DNA from: UBA1822 sp963634795
Lineage (GTDB): Bacteria; Bacillota; Negativicutes; Veillonellales; Dialisteraceae
NCBI GenBank assembly: GCA_963634795.1
Contig: CAVHDO010000030.1
Location: 1-14,244 of the forward strand
Direction of reading: 5' to 3'
Length of the DNA: 14,244 bases
The translations under genes and the position numbers were made by a program. The number at the start of each line of letters is the position of its first letter. Within the stretch, counting starts at the first letter, position 1. The notes beneath the pieces are model-generated. The model was not told the origin of the DNA. It ran no database searches and saw only the letters and a program-made list of their open reading frames with translations. This document shows positions 6,956 through 12,455 of this stretch, piece by piece.

Positions 6956-7663
6956 TTATTTTCTGTCGCCGAAAATGCGGAGCATATAGAGGAAGAGATT
7001 GATGAAATCGAGGTAGAGCGTGAGCGCCCCCAGAATGGCGATTTTCTGGCCTTCGTCCGTCGCGCCCGTGTCGTGCGTCATCGCGATTTCACGGATGCGC
7101 GCCGTGTCGTAAGCGGTGAGGCCGACGAAAATCAAAATGCCGACGTAGGAGAGAATCAGCTGGAGCATCGTGTTTTCCAGGAAAAGATTCACGACCGTCG
7201 CGATAATCACGCCGAAGAGCGCCATGAGGCAGAGGCCGCCCACGCGCGAGAGATCCGTTTTCGTCATGTATCCGTAGACGCTCATGACGGCAAAAGTGCC
7301 GGCCGTCGTGAGGAAAACGGCGGAAATGCTCGACAGCGTGTACATAATGAAAATCGCGCTCATCGTGAGCCCATTCAGCACGGAATAAATGAGAAACATC
7401 GCGGTTGCCGCTTTGAGTGAGAGACGCGAGACGGCGGAGGACAGATGCCAGACGAGAGCGACCGTGGCGAAAAGCAGTCCCCACGTGCCGAATTTCGAGG
7501 CGAAGATGAGGCTCAAAAGAAACGGGCTGTCCGCGACGATCCAAGCGGTCGCGCCCGTGACGAGGAGGGCGATGGCCATCCAAGCGTACACATCGCGCAT
7601 GAGCCCCGGCATATTGATGGAAAGCCCGCGCTCGTACGTCAATTCCGAATTGTATCCGTTCAT
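6956..7663 (-). CDS. Bax inhibitor-1 / YccA family membrane protein
   Basis: The 235-residue product is almost entirely hydrophobic after residue 24, with about seven membrane segments, as in the BI-1 (TMBIM, YccA, YbhL, YetJ) family. Members act as pH-sensitive calcium leak channels or bind the FtsH protease in the inner membrane. The segment GLTAYDTARIREIA near 190-203 and the C-terminal LYLDFINLFLYMLRIFG are typical of the family and include the conserved acidic residues. The ATG at 7663 lies 7 bases from AGGAG (complement of 7671-7675), which decides it over a start 18 bases further upstream. It is divergent from the thioredoxin reductase gene, sharing a symmetrical promoter region, and ends at a bidirectional terminator. 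Confidence 0.93.
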   Translation of the reverse strand: MNGYNSELTYERGLSINMPGLMRDVYAWMAIALLVTGATAWIVADSPFLLSLIFASKFGTWGLLFATVALVWHLSSAVSRLSLKAATAMFLIYSVLNGLTMSAIFIMYTLSSISAVFLTTAGTFAVMSVYGYMTKTDLSRVGGLCLMALFGVIIATVVNLFLENTMLQLILSYVGILIFVGLTAYDTARIREIAMTHDTGATDEGQKIAILGALTLYLDFINLFLYMLRIFGDRK

Positions 7664-7711
7664 ATTTTTTCTCCTAATCAAAATAATTTCCCGAAAAGAG
7701 GAAACGGATGG

Positions 7712-7728
7712 CAGAGAGTTTTCTCTGT
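7712..7728. repeat. Small hairpin in the BI-1 leader
   Basis: CAGAGA and TCTCTG arms lie close together in the leader of the BI-1 gene, about 50 bases upstream of its start. There is no T run, so it is not a terminator. It could stabilise the leader; no function is shown. Confidence 0.35.
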
Positions 7729-7735
7729 TAATTTC

Positions 7736-7788
7736 ATTATAGCATGAAATGCAAGACGGCTTGCAGGATTTTTTTGGCGTGCTATAAT
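7736..7788. promoter_or_regulatory. Symmetrical divergent promoters of BI-1 and trxB genes
   Basis: Extended -10 elements TGCTATAAT face outward on both strands: the plus copy has TATAAT at 7783-7788, the minus copy is the complement of 7736-7741. The plus promoter also has TTGCAG at 7761-7766 with a 16-base spacer. The minus promoter has no good -35 and relies on the extended -10. Between them is an inverted repeat GCAAG-4-CTTGC at 7751-7764, well placed for a shared regulator. Confidence 0.7.
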
Positions 7789-7831
7789 GTGGCAGATTTG
7801 AATATAAATATTTCGATATGAGGTGATATAC

Positions 7832-8752
7832 ATGAAATCATGTGATGTCTTGGTAATCGGTGCGGGGCCGGCGGGGCTGACGGCGGCGATGTACGCGGCG
7901 CGAAAGGAGCTCCGGACGACGCTCGTTTCGCCGGATGTCGGCGGGCAAATTTTGCTCACGGGCGAAATCGAAAATTATCCGGGCTTCGCGAGTGTCATGA
8001 GTTTCGACTTGGCGGATCGGATGGAGGAGCAGGTGCGGCGCTATCCGGTGACATTCGAGACGGCGGCGGTGACGAAGCTCGCCCGTCTGGAGGAAACGTT
8101 TTCGGCGACGCTTGACGACGGAGAGGAAATCGAGGCGCGCGCGGTGATTGTGACGGCGGGACGGCGCCCACGGACGCTCGGCATTCCGGGAGAGAAGGAG
8201 CTCACGGGGCGCGGCGTGTCATTCTGCGCGACTTGCGACGGGCCGCTGTATCGCGGGAAGAAGGTCGTGGTCGTCGGCGGCGGAGACAGCGCCGTACAGG
8301 CAGCGACGGAAATGTCCGATCTGTGCACGAAAGTGACGCTCCTCGTCCGCAATCGGCTGACGGCGCAGGAAATCCTGCAAAATCGGATGGCGCGCCGCGG
8401 CAATGTCGAAGTTCTCATGGGTGTGTCGCCCGTGCAATTTTCCGGTGACGGGCGGCTCTCGTCCGTGCTGGTGAAATTCGCGGAAACGGGAGAAACAAAA
8501 GAAATCGCGGCGGACGGCTGTTTCATCGAAATCGGCGGCCTTCCGAACAATGGTTTCCTGCCGGAAGAATTGGCACAAAACGCGGCGGGAGAAATTGTGA
8601 CGACGCGCGGCGGGCTGACGAATGTGCCGGGGCTTTTCGCGGCGGGCGACGTGACGGACACGCCGTACAAGCAAATCGTGATTGCGGCGGGCGAAGGCGC
8701 GGCGGCGGCACTCTCCGCTCATGCGTACCTTTTGAGGCAGCCATGCGCGTGA
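7832..8752 (+). CDS. trxB: Thioredoxin reductase-like flavoprotein (AhpF-like)
   Basis: The 306-residue FAD enzyme passes electrons from a nicotinamide nucleotide through a redox-active disulfide to a thiol protein. Visible parts are the FAD-binding GAGPAG at 10-15, the CATC active site at 132-135, the second nucleotide fold GGGDSA at 149-154, and the C-terminal FAD segment GLFAAGDVTDTPYKQ. The HRRxxxR motif that binds the NADPH phosphate in classical TrxB is not kept: residues 172-178 read VRNRLTA. The C-terminal PYKQIVIAAGEGA segment resembles the AhpF reductase module, but the N-terminal thioredoxin-fold domains of AhpF are absent. It may therefore prefer NADH. ATG at 7832 follows GAGGTGA by 5 bases. 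It overlaps nth by 10 bases, an operon. Confidence 0.9.
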   Translation: MKSCDVLVIGAGPAGLTAAMYAARKELRTTLVSPDVGGQILLTGEIENYPGFASVMSFDLADRMEEQVRRYPVTFETAAVTKLARLEETFSATLDDGEEIEARAVIVTAGRRPRTLGIPGEKELTGRGVSFCATCDGPLYRGKKVVVVGGGDSAVQAATEMSDLCTKVTLLVRNRLTAQEILQNRMARRGNVEVLMGVSPVQFSGDGRLSSVLVKFAETGETKEIAADGCFIEIGGLPNNGFLPEELAQNAAGEIVTTRGGLTNVPGLFAAGDVTDTPYKQIVIAAGEGAAAALSAHAYLLRQPCA

Positions 8753-9372
8753 CGAAAACCGTCAAAGCTGAGCAGCTCCGCATTTTGCAGGAAGTGTACG
8801 GCGGCGAAAAAACGGCGCTCCACTACACGAATCCGTTCACCTTCATCGTCGCGGTCGTCCTTTCGGCACAATGCACGGACGCGCGGGTCAATATGATCAC
8901 GGCGCGCATATTTCCGCGTCTGGACAGTCCGGAAAAAATGCGCGCGCTCTCGCTTCATGAATTGGAAAATGAAATCAAAGACTGCGGCCTCTATCACGCA
9001 AAAGCGAAGCATCTCTTGGGTCTCTGCGACCGATTGATCGAAGACTACGGCGGCGAAGTGCCGGAAGATTTCGACGACCTCGTGCGCCTCCCCGGCGTGG
9101 GACGCAAAACGGCGAACGTCGTCCGAAGCGTCCTCTTCGGCCACCCGGCCATCGCCGTCGACACCCACGTCTTTCGCGTTTCCAATCGTTTGAAACTGGC
9201 GACGGGAGACACGCCGCTCGTCGTCGAGCTTGGCTTGCAAAAAGTGGTCCCAAAGAAAGACTGGGGCGCCGCTCACCACTGGCTCATCTGGCACGGTCGC
9301 CGCATCTGCACGGCAAGAAATCCGAAATGCGGAGAATGCCCGCTGCGTGATGTGTGTCCGAGTAGAAAATAG
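8743..9372 (+). CDS. nth: Endonuclease III (DNA glycosylase/AP lyase)
   Basis: Endonuclease III removes oxidised pyrimidines from DNA and nicks the abasic site, in base excision repair. The 209-residue protein has the usual size. The helix-hairpin-helix with catalytic Lys122 is at about 115-125 (RLPGVGRKTAN), the catalytic Asp140 is in VDTHVFRVSNRL, and the 4Fe-4S cluster ligands Cys189, Cys196, Cys199 and Cys205 have the standard C-x6-C-x2-C-x5-C spacing. The ATG at 8743 lies inside the last codons of the trxB-like gene, so the two are translationally coupled. Grouping a disulfide reductase with oxidative DNA repair suggests a shared oxidative-stress role, which is inference. A heptamer repeat begins at the last base of its stop codon. 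Confidence 0.96.
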   Translation: MRVTKTVKAEQLRILQEVYGGEKTALHYTNPFTFIVAVVLSAQCTDARVNMITARIFPRLDSPEKMRALSLHELENEIKDCGLYHAKAKHLLGLCDRLIEDYGGEVPEDFDDLVRLPGVGRKTANVVRSVLFGHPAIAVDTHVFRVSNRLKLATGDTPLVVELGLQKVVPKKDWGAAHHWLIWHGRRICTARNPKCGECPLRDVCPSRK

Positions 9373-9432
9373 GGAAGAGGGAAGAGAGGCGCGGCTTTGG
9401 CGGCGCTTTTCTTTTGCGGCAGGCAGGATTAA

Positions 9433-9464
9433 GACATCAGATGATCAGACGTCAGACGTCAGAC
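9433..9464 (+). repeat. Heptamer array, GACGTCA type (copy C)
   Basis: Units are GACATCA (9433-9439), the 8-mer GATGATCA (9440-9447), GACGTCA (9448-9454), GACGTCA (9455-9461) and a final GAC. The 8-mer GATGATCA is shared with copy A at 230-237, so A and C descend from the same variant. Confidence 0.8.
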
Positions 9465-9510
9465 GAAAGCGGTGGCGCTTCGCGCATTTTTTATATGCGC
9501 CTTCGGCGAC

Positions 9511-9677
9511 CCATCATCCGCCTCCTCCGGAGGCGCCGGCAACCGTCCACCGGAAGGTTGCCTCCAAAGGAAGGCTTGATCGGTGGCGGCCTCCGGCCGC
9601 ATTTTATAAAAATCGCGCGAAGCGCTACCCGTCAGTCTTCTTCGGGAAGAAGGTGGCGCGAATGCGCCGGATGATGG
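9511..9677. repeat. Cargo of copy C bounded by a 10-bp inverted repeat
   Basis: CCATCATCCG (9511-9520) and its exact complement CGGATGATGG (9668-9677) enclose a GC-rich segment with several nested hairpins, including CTTC-TTCGGG-GAAG near 9638-9652. Exact 10-bp ends could mark an inserted element or one large cruciform. Confidence 0.5.
9536..9565 (+). repeat. 30-bp direct repeat, first copy
   Basis: This segment matches 9765-9794 at 29 of 30 positions (C against T at the sixth base of CCGTCC/CCGTTC). Each copy contains GGCAACC and GGTTGCC arms of 7 bp around about 10 bases. It is part of the repeat island and not coding. Confidence 0.8.
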
Positions 9678-9764
9678 TCACTCTATGTGAGGATATAGCA
9701 AAGAAAAATTCTATTATTAAACTTTTTTCTCACATACGTTGTCCATCACCCGGCCTAACGGCCA

Positions 9765-9794
9765 CCGGCAACCGTTCACCGGAAGGTTGCCTCC
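9765..9794 (+). repeat. 30-bp direct repeat, second copy
   Basis: Second copy of the 30-bp hairpin-forming unit at 9536-9565, with one mismatch. Because both copies are in the same orientation although they sit in opposite arms of the island, they were probably added separately from the larger inverted duplication. Confidence 0.8.
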
Positions 9795-9806
9795 TGAAGA
9801 GGGCTA

Positions 9807-9859
9807 AGCGGTGACGCTTCGCGCATTTTTTATAAAAATCGTCGCGAAGCGACACCGCT
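9807..9859 (-). repeat. Complete hairpin of the dispersed element, copy D
   Basis: AGCGGTGACGCTTCGCG on the left pairs with CGCGAAGCGACACCGCT on the right with one mismatch, around an AT-rich tip (ATTTTTTATAAAAAT). This is the uninterrupted form of the hairpin that is split in copies B and C. It is followed by four reversed GACGTCA-type heptamers at 9866-9893. Confidence 0.85.
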
Positions 9860-9865
9860 AAAATC

Positions 9866-9893
9866 TGACGTCTGATGTCTGATTTCTGACGTC
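9866..9893 (-). repeat. Four-unit heptamer array, GACGTCA type (copy D)
   Basis: Read on the plus strand the units are TGACGTC (9866-9872), TGATGTC (9873-9879), TGATTTC (9880-9886) and TGACGTC (9887-9893). As in the other arrays, identical outer units flank variant inner units. Confidence 0.85.
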
Positions 9894-10023
9894 TCCATCC
9901 CGTCTGCCACAAAAAGGAAAGCACAAAAAAGCCGGGCATCTCTCTTCTCTCTTCCCTTATTTCTTCATCTCAAACGCCGCCAAAGCGGAGAACGACGAAA
10001 GCCACGCCTCCGCCCTTTCCCCC

Positions 10024-10052
10024 TTGACAAAGCGCGCCGGTTTGAGTATTCT
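10024..10052 (+). promoter_or_regulatory. Promoter of tRNA-Pro
   Basis: TTGACA (10024-10029) and TATTCT (10047-10052) are 17 bases apart; transcription would start near 10059, 12 bases before the mature tRNA. No other promoter is obvious before htpX, so it may also feed that gene. Confidence 0.82.
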
Positions 10053-10070
10053 ATAGTACACAGGCAATGT

Positions 10071-10147
10071 CGGGACGTAGCTCAGTTTGGTAGAGCGCTA
10101 CCTTGGGGTGGTAGAGGTCGCATGTTCAACTCATGTCGTTCCGACCA
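10071..10147 (+). tRNA. tRNA-Pro (anticodon GGG)
   Basis: The 77-base sequence folds as a full cloverleaf: acceptor stem CGGGACG with CGTTCCG (one G-U pair), D stem GCTC with GAGC, anticodon stem CTACC with GGTAG, T stem with loop TTCAACT, discriminator A and encoded CCA. The anticodon GGG is at 10105-10107, after T-T and before G37, which is typical of proline tRNAs. It reads CCC and CCU codons; a UGG isoacceptor must lie elsewhere. A short T run follows directly (10148-10153) but without a hairpin other than the tRNA itself. Confidence 0.96.
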
Positions 10148-10229
10148 TTTTTTTATCTGTAAACTACATAAAAATAATACGTCAAAGATTTTTCCCGGGA
10201 AACGGGAGGGACGAAAAGGAGGGATTGAT

Positions 10230-11090
10230 ATGAATCGAGTCAAATCTGTCATGCTTTTGACGCTGCTCAGCGTTATCTTGATGGCCATCGGCGGGATGGT
10301 CGGCGGGCGCGATGGCGCCATGGTCATGTTTTTGATTTCTTTGGCCATTAATTTTATAAGTTATTGGAATTGTGATAAAATAGCCTTGGCGAGTTATCGT
10401 GCGCAGCCGCTTTCGGAGGAAGAGGTGCCGGAGCTTTTCGCTCTCGTGCGCGAACTCACGCGAAAAGCGGGGATGCCGATGCCGCGGATTTATATGATTC
10501 CGAGCGACGTGCCGAATGCGTTCGCGACGGGGCGCGACGAGAATCATGCGGCCGTGGCCGTGACGCAGGGGCTCGTGTCCATGCTGGATCGCGATGAATT
10601 GGCCGGCGTCTTGGGGCACGAATTGTCCCACATCCGTCATCGGGACACGCTGATTATGACGCTTTCGGCGTCCATTGCGGGCGCGATTTCCTGGATTGCG
10701 AATATGGCGCAGTGGGCGGCCATTTTTGGCGGCGGAAGAAACTCGGACGGCGAGCACGCCAATCCGATTGCGCTCATGATTGTCGCCGTCATTGCGCCGA
10801 TTGCCGCGGCTGTCGTGCAGATGGCGCTTTCCCGCTCGCGTGAATACATGGCCGACGCCGGCGGGGCGGAAATTTCCGGGAAACCGTTGGCGCTGGCATC
10901 CGCGTTGCAAAAGCTGGACAATTATGCGCAGCATCGCGTGCTCGCGGGAGCGACGCCGTCTTCCTCTGGACTTTTCATTATCAATCCGCTCGCCGGGATT
11001 TCTTCGTTTTCGGTCAATTTGTTTTCTACGCATCCTTCCACGGAGGATCGTATTAAAAAATTGCGCGAAATCGCCGCTCGTATGCGGTGA
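10230..11090 (+). CDS. htpX: Membrane zinc metalloprotease HtpX (M48 family)
   Basis: HtpX degrades damaged or misfolded membrane proteins in the cytoplasmic membrane, working alongside FtsH. The 286-residue protein has two N-terminal membrane segments (about 6-25 and 30-48), the zinc motif HELSH at 130-134, two further hydrophobic segments (about 140-160 and 178-200), and the third zinc ligand Glu205 in SRSREYMADAGG. The C-terminal FSTHPSTEDRIKKL is the standard M48B ending. ATG at 10230 follows AAGGAGGG by about 6 bases; a longer reading would run into the tRNA. It is the first gene of a run with ndk (36 bp downstream) and the adenosyltransferase. Its own promoter is not evident and read-through from the tRNA promoter is possible. 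Confidence 0.95.
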   Translation: MNRVKSVMLLTLLSVILMAIGGMVGGRDGAMVMFLISLAINFISYWNCDKIALASYRAQPLSEEEVPELFALVRELTRKAGMPMPRIYMIPSDVPNAFATGRDENHAAVAVTQGLVSMLDRDELAGVLGHELSHIRHRDTLIMTLSASIAGAISWIANMAQWAAIFGGGRNSDGEHANPIALMIVAVIAPIAAAVVQMALSRSREYMADAGGAEISGKPLALASALQKLDNYAQHRVLAGATPSSSGLFIINPLAGISSFSVNLFSTHPSTEDRIKKLREIAARMR

Positions 11091-11126
11091 GACGCGCGGA
11101 GTATTTTTTTGAAGGAGGCTTTTTTG

Positions 11127-11540
11127 ATGGCAAACATGGAAAAAACTTTGGTTCTCGTCAAACCGGACGGTGTGAAGAAACACATTTGCGGTGAAATCAT
11201 CGCCCGCTTTGAGAGAAAGGGACTCGCGATTCATGCAATCAAAATGATTCAGGTCCCGGCAGAACTCGCGAAGAAACATTATGCGGAACATGAAGGGAAA
11301 GGTTTCTTCCAAGACCTCATCGATTTCATCACGTCGGGTCCGGTGCTAGCGATGGTCATCGAAGGAGAAAATGCGGTGAAGGCCGTCCGTCAGATTAATG
11401 GCGCGACGAATCCGCTCGAAGCGGTGCCCGGCTCCATTCGTGGCGACTTTGCGACGTCCATCGATGAAAACGTCGTGCACGCATCCGACGCTCCGGAGAC
11501 GGCGGCGCGCGAAATCGCTCTCTGGTTCCCGGAACTCTGA
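11127..11540 (+). CDS. ndk: Nucleoside diphosphate kinase
   Basis: Ndk transfers the gamma-phosphate of ATP to nucleoside diphosphates through a phosphohistidine, balancing NTP and dNTP pools. The 137-residue product has the normal length, the N-terminal EKTLVLVKPDGV, the RGDFAT segment near 105-110, and the catalytic His118 in NVVHASDAPE; most family members have HGSDS here, so Gly to Ala and Ser to Ala changes are mild variants. ATG at 11127 is preferred to an upstream TTG at 11109 because GAAGGAGG (11111-11118) lies 8 bases before it. It is 36 bp after htpX and 9 bp before the next gene, so it lies in an operon. Confidence 0.96.
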   Translation: MANMEKTLVLVKPDGVKKHICGEIIARFERKGLAIHAIKMIQVPAELAKKHYAEHEGKGFFQDLIDFITSGPVLAMVIEGENAVKAVRQINGATNPLEAVPGSIRGDFATSIDENVVHASDAPETAAREIALWFPEL

Positions 11541-11549
11541 GGCAGCGTC

Positions 11550-12056
11550 ATGGCAAAGGTTTACACCCGCACGGGTGACAAAGGGAAAACGAGCCTTTAC
11601 ACCGGAGAACGCGTCTCCAAAGCGAGTCTCCGTGTGGAAACATACGGCACCGTCGACGAGGCGGATTCCGTATTGGGGCTCTGCCGCGCATCGGCGACGC
11701 ATGAGGACGTCAAAGAAGTCATTTTCGCGGTACAGAAAAGCCTCTGGCTGCTGATGGCCGACATCGCCAGCCTCGGCGCGGAAGCGAATATCAAAGAGGA
11801 ACACGTGACCGAGCTCGAGCAAATCATCGACAGATACGATGCGAAACTCGCGCCGCTCGATCATTTCATCGTCCCGGGCGAGACGAAAAGCTCGGCGCCG
11901 CTCGATGTGGCGCGTGCCGTCGTCCGCCGCGCGGAACGTCTCATGTGGCGTCTCGGCGAAGAGGAGGACATTCACGAATCCGATTTGAAATATTTGAATC
12001 GTCTTTCGGATTTGTGCTTTATGCTGTCTCGTTACGAGAGCGAAGTAAAAGCGTAA
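11550..12056 (+). CDS. ATP:cob(I)alamin adenosyltransferase, PduO type
   Basis: The enzyme moves the adenosyl group of ATP to cob(I)alamin to make coenzyme B12 in the cytoplasm. The 168-residue product shows the PduO-type ATP-binding start YTRTGDKGKTSLYTGE (5-20), the TYGTVDEADS motif (31-40), the DVARAVVRRAER helix (119-130) carrying the conserved arginines, and LNRLSDLCFMLSRYE (149-163). This separates it from the CobA and EutT types. Its start is 9 bp after ndk; the ribosome site (GGCAG) is weak, so translation may depend on coupling to ndk. No other cobalamin gene is seen nearby. A terminator follows within 35 bp, closing the htpX-ndk-adenosyltransferase unit. Confidence 0.93.
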   Translation: MAKVYTRTGDKGKTSLYTGERVSKASLRVETYGTVDEADSVLGLCRASATHEDVKEVIFAVQKSLWLLMADIASLGAEANIKEEHVTELEQIIDRYDAKLAPLDHFIVPGETKSSAPLDVARAVVRRAERLMWRLGEEEDIHESDLKYLNRLSDLCFMLSRYESEVKA

Positions 12057-12087
12057 AGAAATTAAAGCGTAAGGGAAAATAAAAGGG

Positions 12088-12115
12088 GAGCAGGTTATCA
12101 TGCCTGCTTCTTTTT
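12088..12115 (+). terminator. Rho-independent terminator of the htpX operon
   Basis: AGCAGG (12089-12094) pairs with CCTGCT (12103-12108), 8-base loop, and is followed by T-rich sequence at 12108-12115. It lies 32 bp after the adenosyltransferase stop. Confidence 0.82.
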
Positions 12116-12328
12116 CGTGTCCGCAGGTCAAGCAAGTGTTGTGAAGTGGAATTGCGAAATGCATATGTCCGGCGTTTTCTGCTCGTTCGTTGAAAAAAGC
12201 CAAGCGAATCAATCTCCGTATTTTGGAATTTTGATTTTAGATTGTAAAAAAATGAGCAATAACAATACTTTGCCTCGCTTATAAAAAAGTTTTATAGCAC
12301 GAAAGGAACAAAAATGTCACCTTCCCCC
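12116..12328. other. Intergenic stretch without a gene
   Basis: No gene is supported. The sequence turns AT-rich toward the right and contains an imperfect palindrome GCTTATAAAA / TTTTATAGC near 12277-12298. TGTCA at 12315-12319 is an inverted match to the TGACA of the -35 box at 12330-12334 and could be half of an operator. Confidence 0.5.
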
Positions 12329-12359
12329 TTGACAGAAAATAGGGGGGGGGTGGTAGGAT
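12329..12359 (+). promoter_or_regulatory. Adhesin promoter with nine-G tract in the spacer
   Basis: TTGACA at 12329-12334 is followed by a run of nine G at 12342-12350 and then TAGGAT at 12354-12359, with a 19-base spacer. Loss of two G would give the optimal 17. A G run of this length in a promoter spacer is prone to slipped-strand changes during replication and would alter promoter strength. The start would be near 12366, leaving a leader of about 90 bases before the adhesin start. Confidence 0.7.
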
Positions 12360-12455
12360 ATTTGAAAATGTGGCGTAGAAAGCGCCTGAAAAGCTCTTGA
12401 AGGGGCGAAATGTAGCTCAGACAGCATTTTTGGTCAATTGAAAGGATGGTACCAA

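Larger units (their letters stand above)
9372..9956. repeat. Large imperfect inverted repeat island
   Basis: The left arm (about 9372-9493) and the reverse complement of the right arm (about 9820-9956) contain the same parts in the same order: GGGAAGA-type heptamers, a GC/CGGCTT stretch, CTTTT-GGCAG-GGAT, GACGTCA-type heptamers, and an AGCGGTG..CGCTTCGCG hairpin arm followed by ATTTTT. The right side holds a complete hairpin (9807-9859); the left hairpin is split by about 110 bases of GC-rich, strongly structured cargo. In the centre (9676-9750) lies an AT-rich patch with TGTGAG (9686-9691) and CTCACA (9729-9734). I find no gene in 9373-10020; open frames across it are products of the repeats. 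Short GCGC hairpins followed by T runs (e.g. near 9474-9493) may terminate nth transcription. Confidence 0.75.

Noticed and set aside
9230..9814. Long open frame running from within nth through the repeat island
   Set aside because: It starts inside nth in another frame, has no ribosome site, and continues only because the GC-rich repeats lack stop codons.
9433..9893. CRISPR array suggested by repeated short units near 9433 and 9866
   Set aside because: Units are 7 bp, contiguous and without spacers; the longer 30-bp repeat occurs only twice at irregular distance, and no cas gene is present.
12048..12072. Direct repeat AAAGCGTAA at the end of the adenosyltransferase gene
   Set aside because: A 9-bp repeat at 16-bp offset in AT-rich sequence around the stop codon; too short and not in the 7-bp phase.
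12368..12400. Short upstream open frame of 10 codons in the adhesin leader
   Set aside because: It has no ribosome site and no conserved feature; likely chance.
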